64,000 bases of DNA from positions 13,083,862-13,147,861 of the forward strand of contig NC_035168.2 of assembly GCF_001659605.2 (NCBI RefSeq), read 5' to 3'. The notes beneath the pieces are model-generated. The model ran no database searches and had not been told where the DNA came from. It was given only the letters and a program-made list of their open reading frames with translations. Origin of the DNA: Manihot esculenta (lineage: Eukaryota; Streptophyta; Magnoliopsida; Malpighiales; Euphorbiaceae). The translations under genes and the position numbers were made by a program. Positions 21,671 through 34,009 of the stretch are shown one piece after another. The stretch's first letter is position 1. Each line of letters begins with the position of its first letter.

Positions 21671-23540
21671 TGTACTAATGCAGAATGAAAAGGTGATCGC
21701 TTATGCTTCTAGGCAGCTGAAGAAGCATGAGTTGAATTACCCCACACATGACCTGGAGATGGCAGCAGTAATCTTTGCACTCAAAATGTGGAGGCACTAC
21801 CTCTATGGGGTAAAATGTGAGATCTTCACAGATCATAGAAGCCTGCAGTACATCCTGAGTCAAAGAGATTTGAACTTGAGACAGAGGAGATGGGTGGAGC
21901 TGCTGAGTGACTATGACTGCAAGATTCAGTATCATCCGGGTAAGGCGAATGTCGTGGCAGACGCCCTAAGCCGGAAATCACTAGGCAGTTTATCCCATAT
22001 ATCGGCAAAGAGGAGGCCAGTGGTGAAGGAGTTTTACAAGCTCATTGAGGAAGGTCTACAGATGGAGTTATCTAGTACAGGTGCCTTGGTGGCCCAGATG
22101 AGAGTGGCACCCGTGTTTCTGGAGCAGGTGGCTCAGAAACAGCATGAGGACCCGGAGTTAGTGAAGATTGCCAGGACTGTTCAGTCAGGCAAAGACAGCG
22201 AGTTCAGATTCGACAGTAAGGGGATCCTCCGCTATGGGAGTCGATTATGTGTACCAGATGACATAGGGCTAAAAGGAGACATTATGAGAGAGGCTCATAA
22301 TGCAAGATACAGCGTTCACCTCGGAGCCACCAAGATGTATCAAGATCTGAAGAAGATTTATTGGTGGCCAGCGATGAAGAAAGAAGTGGCACAGTTTGTG
22401 TCCGCCTGCGAAGTATGTCAGAGGGTGAAGCTGGAACATCAGAAGCCGGCTGGAATGCTTAACCCGCTACCTATTCCAGAGTGGAAATGGGAGAATATAG
22501 CTATGGACTTCGTAGTGGGGTTACCGGCGGCGTCCAACAGAGTGGACTCCATATGGGTGATTGTGGACAGACTCACAAAATCTGCTTACTTCATTCCTGT
22601 CAGGAGTGGCTACTCTGTGGACAAGTTGGCGCAGGTATATGTGGATGAGATCGTCAGGATGCATGGGGTTCCTGTTTCGATAGTGTCAGATAGAGGGCCC
22701 CAGTTCACCTCCAGGTTTTGGCGGAGTCTGCAAAATGCCATGGGTACTAGGTTGGATTTCAGTACTGCCTTCCACCCCCAGACGGACGGACAGTCCGAAA
22801 GGACCATCCAGACTATCGAGGATATGCTTAGAATGTGTGTGTTGGACTTTGGCGGTTCTTGGAGGCAGCATCTACCTTTAGTGGAGTTTGCCTACAATAA
22901 CAACCATCATGCTAGCATCGGGATGGCTCCATATGAAGCTTTATATGGGAGGAAGTGCAGGTCACCTGTTTGCTGGGAGGAAGTTGGAGAAAAGGCCTTG
23001 GCAGGGCCTGAGCTAGTAGAGATCACCAGCAGGGTGGTACCCATAATCAGAGAGAGAATCAAGACTGCTGCAAGCAGACAGAAGAGTTATGCAGACATCC
23101 GCAGAAGACAGTTAGAGTTTCAGGAGGGGGATCTGGTATTGCTTAAGGTGTCGCCAATGAAAGGAGTGGTTCGGTTCGGGAAGAAAGGTAAGCTGGCTCC
23201 ACGGTACATCGGACCCTTCGAAGTCTTGCAAAAGATTGGGAATGTATCGTACAAGCTGGACTTACCTGCTTCTATGGCAAGAATCCATCCGGTTTTCCAT
23301 GTTTCTATGTTGAGGAAATTTGTGTCAGATCCGAGCAAGGTTCTTAGTGAGCCTGATGTGGAGATCCAAGAGGATCTCACCTATGTTGAGCAGCCAGTGC
23401 GGATCATAGACACCCAGATCAGAAAGCTGAGAAACAAGGAAATCCCGATGGTGAAAGTCCTTTGGAACCACCACAATATGGAAGAGTGCACTTGGGAGAC
23501 ACGGGAGTCCATGCTCCAGCAATACCCTTATCTTTTCTGA
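21671..23540 (+). pseudogene. C1 gag-pol, right part (RNase H, integrase, chromodomain)
   Basis: The frame resumes in phase after element B (the summed length of the two parts divides by three) and is open to TGA at 23540. RNase H shows [13 protein letters not shown] and FTDHRS. Integrase has the HHCC zinc site ([12 protein letters not shown]) and the DDE core: [17 protein letters not shown] and [13 protein letters not shown] motif (RYIGPFEVL) and a C-terminal chromodomain follow ([14 protein letters not shown]), ending YPYLF. The catalytic residues I can see are kept, so this half is damaged only by being cut off from its start. Confidence 0.92.
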
Positions 23541-23612
23541 GGTTAGTCCCCTGTGAGTTTTATGTGTTTTGCATGTATGTTATGTGTATGCCATGCTATG
23601 TGTTAGTTGAGG

Positions 23613-23648
23613 AACATTCGAGGACGAATGTTCTTAAGGGGGTGATAT
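23613..23648 (+). promoter_or_regulatory. Pre-LTR hairpin and polypurine tract of C1
   Basis: The inverted repeat AACATTC GAGGAC GAATGTT (23613-23632) is followed by TTAAGGGGGTGATAT up to the LTR. The same pair is in H1 (27750-27784), D (38379-38413), E (56691-56726) and, mutated, F. A GAGGACGAAT block before the PPT is a hallmark I recall from Del/Tekay elements. Confidence 0.8.
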
Positions 23649-25861
23649 TGTAATACCCGGCTAGACTCCGGTATTGGAATTCCTACCGTCCGGTGGAATT
23701 TCGGATGTCGGAGACCTCTAGAAGGGTAAAACTATGTTTTCATGAAATGTTTTAATGTTTTTAATGATTTTAAGTAAAGAGGAAATGAGTTTTTGAATGA
23801 AAACACCTTTGGAGGAAACTCAGGTTCGGCCGCCGAAACTCAAAGTTCGGCCGCTGAACATGCATGCACTTCGGGAGTGCTTTAGGCCCCCGAAGGCATA
23901 AGTGAGGAAAGTCCAGGTTCGGCCGCCGAACCTCAAGTTCGGCCGCCGAACATGGCATGCATGTGGAAGCACTTTCGGCCCCCGAACGTGGCCTGGCCAG
24001 CCACTATAAAAGGGTCCCTTAGCCGAAAACGGGCGAGCTTTTCCCCATTTTCGGCCAAGGTGAGCTTTTCCGCCATTCCTCACCATCCTTGAGTTCTTCC
24101 CTTCAAATCTTTCAAGATTTTCACAAGCTTTTACATTGTTTTGAAGATTTTCGAGTTTAAAGCAAGTTTTGGAGTTTTGAGGTTCAAGAACTCAAAATCT
24201 TCCACCTCCGAGTTTAGGACGTCTCTCTCTCGATCTTCAAGAGGTAAGAGCCGATCTTAAGCTCATTGTATGTTTAAAGTAAGTTTTATGCAAGATCTAT
24301 GGGGTAGAATGCATGTTTAGCTCATAGTTAGGTTTTTGAGTTAATGTAATGTTTTGAGCAATGTATGTTGGATTGTGTTGTTGTTGTGTGTTGTAGTTGA
24401 GGTTTAAGTTAGTTTGAGGCCCCTAGGAACCATTGTATGTATATTTGCATGATTTGAATGAGTTATATGCATGTTGGAAGAGTTGGGAGGCAAATGTGCA
24501 TAAAGGAGCCAAGTTTCTGCCCTTTGGCAGAAACCAGGTTCGGCAGCCGAAGGCACTTTCGGCCGCCGAACATGGCTGGGGAGGCAGGCCTTTCGGCTGC
24601 CGAAGTTGCCCCCGAAAAGAGACTTTCGTCTCTGTCTGGGACTTTCGGCTGCCGAAGGTGCCGCCGAACCTGCCCTGTTCTGCCTTCCTTTGCATGTTTT
24701 TGCATGATTGTTTTGAGGTGTTTTAGGGGGTTTTTGGGGGATATTTTTAGAGTTATGTCCTAGTTGTTTGGTCCCTCATTTGAGTCCACCTGTGTAGGTT
24801 CGGACCCGAGGAACCGAGGACCCCAGCAGTGAGTCCAGCTGCTTCTGAGTTAGTAGAGCTTCGGCCAAAGGTGAGTAGAATAAACCTTTACGATTTAAAG
24901 CAATTAAATTATAAAGTTTTTAGCATGTTCATGCATCATGAATGCCATGTGATGAATTAAGTTGTTTGCATTAGACTTCACGAATATGTTGCATTGCATT
25001 TATGATGTTGATGTGGATTGGTTATTGGATGATCCTTTAGTCCTCATATGATATGATGATGTTATGGCATGATACGGTATGGAAGTCCAGGTTATACCCA
25101 TTCTACGTCCCTGGCACGATGTAAGAGAAAGTCCAGGTTGTACCCATTCTACGTCCCTGGCACATTGGTATGTTATGATATGTTATGTTAAGAGAAAGAC
25201 CGGTTGTACCCATTCTACGTCCCGGCACTTTGGAATGTAGAGGACTATTGGTGACAATACCATCCGAGATGTGATTTGTTGTGATGTGTTGCATTACATG
25301 ATGGCATGAGATTTAAATGTTTTCTATTATTCTGCTCACTGGGCTCTTGTAGCTCACCCCTTTTCCCTAATCCCCCAGGACTGCAGGTACGGGCTAGACA
25401 GAGAAGTCAAGAAGAGTAAAGCCTTATGTTTGTATTAGATAGATAGTGGACATGATAAATTGTAAGATGATGTATAACTGAATAGTTATGTTATGTGTAA
25501 TGATATTGAGGTTTAGAATTGTGCTTGACCATAGTTCATTGAAATCCCTTGTTGATGCATGATCTTAGATATTTGATGATACAGATGTTAGCCAACTCAA
25601 CACATGTATATCGCCCATTGGGGCATTGATGAGATCCCACAGAGGGGTCAAGTTTATGATTATGTTTTAGTGCATGCACAGGTTGAGTTTGGTGTATGAG
25701 GAATGAATGAAAGAAAAGTTTAAATTTTTACGTATGATTGTTGATCATGTATGGGATTAAACAGGTTTACAGGTTACATGTCAGGCTTGCTACGGGTCCC
25801 GGCGGCCTTAAGCCGATCTGGATCCTAGCGCCGGTAGCGGTCCGATTTTCGGGTCGTTACA
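23649..25861 (+). repeat. 3' LTR of C1
   Basis: The LTR is 2,213 bp. Compared with the 5' LTR it has an extra palindrome unit of about 22 bp in block 1 (near 23833-23857) and lacks one of about 42 bp in block 2. TATA is at 24005-24012 and the splice-like donor at 24244. Confidence 0.95.
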
Positions 25862-27674
25862 CATGAGTTGAATTACCCCACACATGACCTGGAGATGGCA
25901 GCAGTAATCTTTGCACTCAAGATGTGGAGGCACTACCTCTATGGGGTAAAATGTGAGATCTTCACAGATCATAAAAGCCTGCAGTACATCCTGAGTCAAA
26001 GAGATTTGAACTTGAGACAGAGGAGATGGGTGGAGCTGCTGAGTGACTATGATTGCAAGATTCAGTATCATCCGGGTAAGGCGAATGTCGTGGCAGACGC
26101 CTTAAGCCGGAAATCACTCGGCAGTTTATCCCACATATCGGCAGAGAGGAGGCCAGTGGTGAAGGAGTTTTACAAGCTCATTGAGAAAGGTCTAAAGACG
26201 GAGTTGTCTGGTACAGGTGCCTTGGTGGCCCAGATGAGAGTGGCACCCGTGTTTCTGGAATAGGTGGCTCAGAAACAACATGAGGACCCGGAGTTAGTGA
26301 AGATTGCCAGGACTGTTCAGTCAGGCAATGATAGTGAGTTCAGATTCGACAGCAAGGGGATCCTCCGCTATGGGAGCAGACTATGTGTACCAGATGACAT
26401 AGGGCTAAAAGGAGACATTATGAGAGAGGCTCATAATGCAAGATACAGCATTCACTCCGGGGCCACCAAGATGTATCAAGATCTAAAGAAGGTTTATTTG
26501 TGGCCAGCTATGAAGAAAGAAGTGGCACAGTTTGTGTCAGCCTGCGAAGTGTGTCAGAGGGTGAAGCTGGAACATCAGAAGCCGGCTGGAATGCTTAACC
26601 CGCTACCTATTCCAGAATGGAAATGGGAAAATATAGCTATGGACTTCGTAGTGGGGTTACCGGCGGCATCCAACAGAGTGGACTCCATATGGGTGATTGT
26701 GGATAGACTCACCAAATCTGCTCACTTCATTCCTGTCAGGAGTGGCTACTCTATGGACAAGTTGGCGCAGGTATATGTGGACGAGATCGTCAGGCTGCAT
26801 GGGGTTCCTGTTTCGATAGTGTCAAATAGAGGGCCCCAGTTCACCTCCAGATTTTGGCGGAGTCTGCAGAACGCCATGGGTACCAGGTTGGATTTTAGCA
26901 CTGCTTTCCATCCACAGACAGACGGACAATCAGAAAGGACCATCCAGACCATAGAGGATATGCTCAGGATGTGTGTGCTGGACTTTGGCGGTTCTTGGAG
27001 GTAGCATCTACCTTTGGTGGAGTTTGCCTACAATAACAGCCATCATGCTAGCATCGGGATGGCTCCATATGAAGCTTTGTATGGGAGGAAGTGAGATCAC
27101 CTGTTTGCTGGGAAGAAGTTGGGGAAAAGGCCTTGGCAGGGCCTGAGCTTGTAGAGATTACCAGCAGGGTGGTACCCATAATCAGAGAGAGAATCAAGAC
27201 TGCTGCCAGCAGACAGAAGAGCTATGCAGACGTCCGCAGAAGGCAGTTAGAGTTTCAGGAGGGGGATCTGGTATTGCTCAAGGTGTCTCCTATGAAAGGG
27301 GTGGTTCGCTTTGGGAAGAAAGGTAAACTAGCCCCACGATACATCGGACCCTTTGAAGTCTTGCAAAAGATTGGAAATGTGTCGTACAAGCTAGATTTAC
27401 CTGCTTCAATGGAAAGAATCCATCCGGTTTTTCATGTTTCAATGTTGAGGAAGTTTGTGTCAGATCCGAGCAAGGTTCTTAGTGAGCCTGATGTGGAGGT
27501 CCAAGAGGATCTCACCTATGTTGAACAGCCAGTACGGATCATAGACACCCATATCAGAAAGCTAAGAAACAAGGAAATCCCGATGGTGAAATTCCTGTGG
27601 AACCACCACAATTTGGAGGAATGCACTTGGGAGAACGGGAGTCTATGCTCCAGCAGTACCCTCATCTCTTTTAA
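25862..27674 (+). pseudogene. H1 gag-pol, right fragment (RNase H, integrase, chromodomain)
   Basis: It starts inside RNase H ([14 protein letters not shown]) and runs through integrase to the chromodomain end. TAG codons at 26261-26263 and 27002-27004 replace CAG codons. A base loss near 27093 and another near 27637 shift the frame. The second catalytic Asp of the integrase is changed (VSNRGPQF instead of VSDRGPQF), so the enzyme would be dead even without the stops. The first 182 bp repeat the end of the left fragment. Confidence 0.9.
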
Positions 27675-27749
27675 GGTTAGATCCCTATGTGTTTATGTGC
27701 TATGTATGTATGTTATATTTTATGCCATGCTATGTGTGCTAGTTGAGGT

Positions 27750-27784
27750 ACATTCGGGGACGAATGTTCTTAAGGGGGGGAGAA
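27750..27784 (+). promoter_or_regulatory. Pre-LTR hairpin and polypurine tract of H1
   Basis: ACATTCGGGGACGAATGT is followed by CTTAAGGGGGGGAGAA directly before the LTR start. Confidence 0.8.
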
Positions 27785-30136
27785 TGTAATACCCGGCTAG
27801 ACTCCGGTATCGAAATTCCTACCGTCCGGTGGAATCTCGGATGTCGGAAGCCTCTAGTAGGGTAGAATCATGTTTTCATAAATTGTTTTAAGGTATTTCA
27901 TGGTTTTAAGTAAAATGGAAATGAGTTTTTGCATAAAAACAACCTTGGAGGAAAACTCAGGTTCGGCCGCCGAACCTCAAGTTCGGCCGCCGAACCTCAA
28001 GTTCGGCCGCCGAACATGCATGCTTTCAGGAGCGCCCTTAGGCCCCCGAAAGCACAAGTGAGGGAAGTCCAAGTTCGGCCGCCGAACCTCAAGTTCGGCC
28101 GCCGAACCTCAAGTTCGGCCGCCGAACATGGCATGCATGCGGAGGCACATTCGGCCCCCGAACGTGGCCTGGCCAGCCACTATAAAAGGGTCCCTTAGCC
28201 GAAAACGGGCGAGCTTTTTCCCCATTTCCGGCCAAGGTGAGCTCTCCGCCACCCCTCACCGATCTTGAGTCTTTTCCTTCAGATCTTTCAAGTTTTTCAC
28301 TTGTTTTAACTTCGTTTTGAAGATTTGAGCTTTTGAGCAAAGTTTTGGAGCTTTGAGGTTCAAGAACCCGAATCTCTTCCAACTCCAAGTTTGGTCGCCT
28401 CTACTCTCGATCTTCAAGAGGTAAGAGTCGATCTCTAGCTTATGTTATGTTTTAAGTAAGTTTTATGAAGTTCATGAGGGTAGAATGCATGTTTAGCTCA
28501 TAGTTAGGTTTATGGGTTTTATATGTATTTTTGAGTAATGTGAGTTGCTTGTGTGTTGTAGTTGGGGTTTTTGTTGGTTTGATGCCCCTAGGAGCTTGTA
28601 TGTTTGCTTGTGAATGCTTGGGAATGTTGTAGAATAGGTTTATGCATGTTTGCATGAGATTGGAGGCATAAATGCATAAGGGAGCCAAGTTTTTGCCCTT
28701 TGGCAGAAACCAGGTTCGGCAGCCGAAGGAACTTTCGGCCGCCGAACATGGCTGGGGAGGCAGGCCTTTCGGCTGCCGAAGTTGCCCCCGAAAAGAGACT
28801 TTCGTCTCTGTCTGGGACTTTCGGCCGCCGAAGGTGCCGCCGAACATGCATGAGTTTCGCCTCTGTCTGGGAGTTTCGGCCGCCGAAGGTGCCGCCGAAC
28901 CTGCCTGACTTTCGGCTCTAGAGGGACTTTCGGCCGCCGAACCTGCCGCCGAAAGTGCCCTGTCCAGCCTTTTCTTGCATGTTTTTTTATGATTATTCCA
29001 TGATGTTTTAGGGGGTTTTTGGGGAATAGTTTAGAGTTATGTCCATGTATGTTTGGTCCCTCATTTGAGTCCACCTGTGTAGGTTCGGACCCGAGGAACC
29101 GAGGACCCCAGCAGTGAGTCTGTTGCCCCAGCGTCTGGTCGGAGCTATCCAGAGGTGAGTGGAATAACCCTTTATGTTTTTAAGCAAATCAATTGCAAGG
29201 ATTGAGTATGATCATGCATCATGAATGCCATGTGATGAATTAGGTTGCTTGCATTAGAATTCACGAATATGTTGCATTGCATATTTTAAATGTTGATGTG
29301 GATGAATGTTGGATGATCCATAGCCCTTGATCTATGATATGACGATGTGATATGTACGGTACGGAATGTAAGACCAGTGGGACCCATTCTACGTTCACTG
29401 GCACTATGTAAGGGAAAGACCAGGACCCATTCTACATTCTGGCACAGTTGGACACTGTTATGTTATGATATGTAAGGGAAAGACCAGGACCCATTCTACG
29501 TTCTGGCACAGTTGGACCATGTAGAGGGCTATTGGTGACAGGTTCATCCTTGATGTGATTAGCTGTGATGTGATGCATTCCATGTTATCATATGTTTTTA
29601 AATGTTTTATTATTCTGCTCACTGGGCTCTAGTAGCTCACCCCTCTCCCATTTCCCCAGGATTGCAGGTACAGGGTAGATCAGGAGGTTTACAAGAGTAA
29701 TGAAGTCTGTTTTATGTAATAGATAGTGTGGACATGATAAATGTATTAACGTTATGTAAAAGTACAGTTTCAGTCATGTAATGATATTGAGGATTAGATA
29801 TTGTGCTTGACATGATGTATGAGGTGTCCCTTTTATTACATGATCAAAAATGTTTTATAATGTTCATGAAAGCCAACTCATCTCATGTTGTATCGCCCGT
29901 TAGGGCATTGATGAGATCCCACAGAGGGATCACGATTATGATTATGACTATGTACATGTATGTTCAGGTTGAGTTGGATGTTTGAAGGAAAAGTTTTAAA
30001 TTTTTATGCATGTTGTTGATCATGTATGGGATTATACAGGTTTACAGGTTATATGTCAGGCTTGCTACGGGTCCCGGCGGCCTTAAGCCGATCTGGATCC
30101 TAGCGCCGGTAGCGGTCCGATTTTCGGGTCGTTACA
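27785..30136 (+). repeat. 3' LTR of H1
   Basis: The LTR is 2,352 bp. Block 1 here is expanded, with three plus three tandem GTTCGGCCGCCGAACCTCAA-type units (27959-28130). TATA is at 28181-28188. Predicted introns are 28421-29082 and 29155-29660, and the stem cassette is at 29371-29509. It ends GGGTCGTTACA and is followed at once by TCGGCAGCCGAAC of another LTR. Confidence 0.93.
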
Positions 30137-31478
30137 TCGGCAGCCGAACCCTTTCGGGGCAAGTTTCGGGGGCTGAAAGGCACTCCAGAGATGAAAGTCT
30201 CTAACCTTCGGCGGCACCTTCGGCGGCCGAAACTCCCCTCCAGAGCCGAAAGTCCAAATGCTCGGGGGCAAGCTTGGGCAGCCGAAGCCACCTCCTCATG
30301 GGTTCGGCGGCCGAAAGTACCTTCGGCTGCCGAACCTGAGTTCATCAGCAAGGTAGAAACTTGCTCTGCCTCTCGCCAAAAAGCACCAATCTTCCTCAAA
30401 CTCAACCACCTCAATCCCTCAACATGCATACACCCAAATATATGCTCAAAGGGGTCAAAAACTACCTAAAAACCCCAACAACGCAAAACATACAACACAT
30501 ATACAAGCTTTTCTCACAAAATCACCAAAACCTCTCTTTTTACCCTATTCATGCAACTCTCCCCCAAAACCTCAAAAATCATCCATAAATCATGAAAACA
30601 AGCTCAGGATCTTCACTTACCTCTTGAAACTAAGAAGATGAACGATCCTAACGTGGAGTTTTGGAGCAACTCTCCTTCAAACTCTCCAAACTTCAAAATC
30701 TCAAGTGTTTAGGTCAAAACCTTCAAAAAACCATAAAAATCAAACAAACTTTTGCATGATTGAAGAAAACATGAAAGATACTAAAGAAAGACAGGGTCTC
30801 ACCTCTGGAAATGAAAAGATAAGCTCAGAATCATACATAAAAATTAAAACTTTTCCTTCATACATTCTCTCATACACCAAACTCAACCTGCATGCACTGA
30901 ACATAAACATACTGTAAACATTGACCCCTCTTTAGGATCTCATCAATGCCCCAATGGGCGACATACATGTGTTGAGTTGGCTAACATCTACATCATAAAA
31001 CATATGAGATCATGTAATAAAGGGGATAACAATACCCATAGGGTCAAGCACAACTTCTAATCCTCAATGTCATTATACATAACATGACTATTCAACTTTA
31101 TATCATCTTACAATTCATCATGTCCACTTTCTATCTATTACAAACATATGACTTTACTCTTCTTGACTTCTCTATCTAGCCCGTAACTGCAAATCCTGGG
31201 GGATTAGGAAAAAGGGGTGAGCTACTAGAGCCCAGTGAGCAGAATAATGAAAAACAACATTTAAATTTCGGCGGCCGAATGTCACCTTCGGCGGCCGAAC
31301 CTGGCTTTTCTGCCTTGGTTCTTTTCTTTCAAAAACTCTTTTCATTTCAACTTGAAAACATTAAAACATACTACATTATTTAAGAAAAACATAAATCTTA
31401 CCCTTCTAGATCATTCCGACATCCTGGATTCCATCGGACGACAGGAATTCCGATGCCGGACTCTAGCCGGGTATTACA
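30137..31478 (-). repeat. Scrambled chromovirus LTR remnant (G), minus strand
   Basis: Read on the minus strand, it starts TGTAATACCCGGCTAGAG at 31478 and shows an upstream palindrome pair. It then jumps directly to the CTCACTGGGCT block normally about 1.5 kb further on, and continues to near the LTR end. A second middle-LTR piece of another subtype follows, with a TTTCAAGAG|GTAAGTG donor-like site and block 2 palindromes (30137-30350). It is therefore an internally deleted LTR joined to part of another. H1 is inserted at its left edge. Confidence 0.7.
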
Positions 31479-32470
31479 AAAGAAAACATTTTTCATTGTA
31501 TTGGACTAAAATGACAAATGTGATTAATCATATATGGATTTTATTTTTGGAAAATAAGGCTTATTTATCCTGCCTTTCTTTCATCATCCTATGTTATATG
31601 TCTCTTCTCATCTTACTCCCTTCAAATATAATATGAGGATTTTCTAAAAAGAATTATGTATTAGATTAAATAGGATTAGATTAGAATTGAAGATCAATGC
31701 AATGAGTTGCATATGAAGGTATGGAAAAAGTGATTCCATGAAGATCCAAAGAAGAAAGTTAGATAGGTTTTGATTATTTTTCCCTCGACCGTATAATCAT
31801 GCATTCTATATAGGTAAGACCTATTGGATTCCTTCATGGCGCGAGTAATCTAATATAGAAAAGTCCATAACTATATCATGTTTACTTTTATGTAATAATT
31901 TATGAATATGATACGCATGCCAAAGCGTGCTAACCATGAATGATGAGACTCAAAAATAAGAAATTCCTGATAATATTATTAAGACAATAAGCCATCCATT
32001 AAGAAAGTGGGAACCAGAGTTCTATTTAGAATTGAGTTGTTAAGCATGTTCATGCCCATTCTACATCGAATATATTCAAACTTTATTAATAGGTCAATTT
32101 AACTAATTTCCTTAGTTTGTTGAGCATACTCAAAGCTATTGAAATTAGAGACAAGTGTAAGAATATGTATATGAGATATACATCAATCAAGAGTTGATGT
32201 TCAGTGACTCAATAATTACATGAGATGTAATTGATGTGAGATACCTACCATGAAAAATAAAATTGGGATTTTTGAGTATACTCAAAGCTTTAATTTTAAT
32301 TTAACTAGACATTTCCTTACCAGGAAAGTCCCAATGAGCTTTTCTGAATCAATAGTGAGGGCTATTGGTTGATAATAAAATAGTGGAAGTAAAATACATA
32401 ATTAAAAGACCGTAATTAATGCATTCATATTTATGCTATAATATCTCATAGTTGCATCTAAATCATCATC
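31479..32470. other. AT-rich sequence without recognisable gene
   Basis: I see no credible coding frame here. It may include the degraded 5' LTR of the copia element that follows, but I could not find a clean LTR boundary or PBS. Confidence 0.5.
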
Positions 32471-34009
32471 ATGAGCACTTTAAAAATTAAGCTGAGAAAC
32501 ATTCTTGATGCGAATAAATTGAATGGCTTTAACTACATAAATTGGTACTGAAATTTGATAATTATTCTCAAATCCAAAAAGTTGATTTATGTGTTGGATA
32601 AGGCTATTTCACTAGTTCCATGAAGTGATACACCTATTGAGGAGCATGCCTATTTATCAGAAGCACACTGAGGATAGTGAGAGAGTGACATGCTTCATGC
32701 TTGCCTTTATGTCTCTAAATCTCCAAAATCTATATGAGTACATAGATGCTCATACGATCATCTCTCATTTAAAGGAAATGTTTGAGGAACTAAATTGTGT
32801 GGAACAATACAAGATATCAAAGTAGATAATCTATTACAATATGGTAGAAGAAATTTGATAAATGACTATTTAGACTCCGTACGGAGTTTTAACTAATATC
32901 GTTTGGCTAAGATGAAATAAGAAAAAAGATAGGCTAGAAGACGAAAAGTCTTATTGAAATTTCTCAAAGATTGAAAAAGTGAGTTTCTACTAGCCAAGGG
33001 AGGCTATTTATAATAGAAACAAAATCCTAATATGCAAAATTATGAAAATATCCAAAATATCTAAAAAAATAATTAAAATGTAAAATTGACTCCTTAAACG
33101 ATGAAATTTCCATATCGAACTTTATGATCAGGCCTGCGCTTCTCGTCACACTTTTAAAAGTCGTGCGTCTCGAAATTCCCTTTCCGAAAAGCTATTCTGA
33201 GTCTCTATCGGACGTCGGCAGCAAAAGTTAGGTCCGATTCAAGTCTGCCATAAAGTCTAAGACTAATTGCCCGATGTCAAAATTTCAGCTAAATAGTGTA
33301 AACTAAAAAGGCATACTAATATTTATGTTAGTGAGATAAATATCAATACTGCTTCTGAAAATCAATTATGAGTATTAGATACCAATTGTGATTTACACTA
33401 ATGTTCCAATCTTTTAGGACAAGAAGTAGTAGAAAGATGAATAAAGATGAAATGGACCTAGGAATTGTAAATGAAGCAAAAGTTGCTACATCAACTATAC
33501 AAACATATTGCTTAAACTTACCTTCACGATTAATACCGAAAATTAATAATCTTCATTTTGTTCCATCTCTGTAAAAGGATATCATTTCATTCTCTTATCT
33601 AGTAGAATAAGATTTTCATATTTCCATTAATAAGAAAAAGAGTTGTTATGTATTTTATAATAATACATTTGATTGTTCAGTATCCAGTATTAATGGAATT
33701 TATATTTTTTATAATATTAAATAAATAAATAAAATGAAGATCAAGAGACTCGAGAAAGATAACTTGAAACCATCATTCCTCTAGCATTATCATTAGGCCA
33801 TATAAATGAGAAACATATGTCTAAGTTAGAGAAACAACTTAGAAAAAGTATTAAAATACTATGATCAAATCAAGGCGGAGAATACTTAACCCAAGACTTT
33901 CAAACTTATTTAAGAGATAATGGGATATCATATAAATAGTCTCCTCCATATACTCTCCAACATAATGATGCATCTGAAAGGAGAAATCAAACTCTATTAC
34001 ATATGATTT
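32471..34009 (+). pseudogene. Ty1/copia remnant, left part (gag, protease region, integrase)
   Basis: ATG 32471 opens a copia gag N-terminus (LDANKLNGFNYINWY, then VLDKAI and, near 32690, FMLAFMSLNLQNLYE). Near 33480-33570 is a GAG-pre-integrase/protease-type stretch (TYCLNLPSRLIPKINNLHFVPSL). Near 33830-34009 the integrase core is readable (NQGGEYLTQDF, DNGISYK, PPYTPQ, ASERRNQTLLHMI). Stops and frameshifts are frequent and large parts are missing, for example the protease active site. It is an old insertion belonging to a different superfamily from its neighbours. Confidence 0.8.

Larger units (their letters stand above)
9168..25861 (+). mobile_element. Element C1: full-length chromovirus inserted in H1, itself carrying element B
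   Basis: LTRs lie at 9168-11400 and 23649-25861, with a PBS, a gag-pol frame and a PPT in order. Subtracting element B leaves about 9.8 kb, the same as D and E. The frame is continuous apart from four stops. The expected 5-bp target duplication is missing: GAACC lies on the left and CATGA on the right. Instead 182 bp of H1 RNase H (8975-9156) are repeated at 25862-26043 with one mismatch. LTRs differ mainly by palindrome units and scattered substitutions. Confidence 0.92.
6792..30136 (+). mobile_element. Element H1: chromovirus (Tekay-like), interrupted by A and C1; left end outside window
   Basis: H1 is the outermost chromovirus at the left. Visible parts are 6792-9167 (gag middle to RNase H) and 25862-30136 (RNase H to 3' LTR). 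Element A splits its gag and element C1 splits its RNase H. H1 is the most damaged of the recognisable chromovirus copies, with four nonsense codons and several frameshifts on its two arms, which fits its being the host of later insertions. Its 3' LTR ends at 30136 inside an older, minus-strand LTR remnant. Confidence 0.85.

Noticed and set aside
21675..23380. Minus-strand ORFs inside C1, D and E pol (about 60-90 aa)
   Set aside because: They are antisense shadows of the conserved pol frame, repeated identically in each copy.
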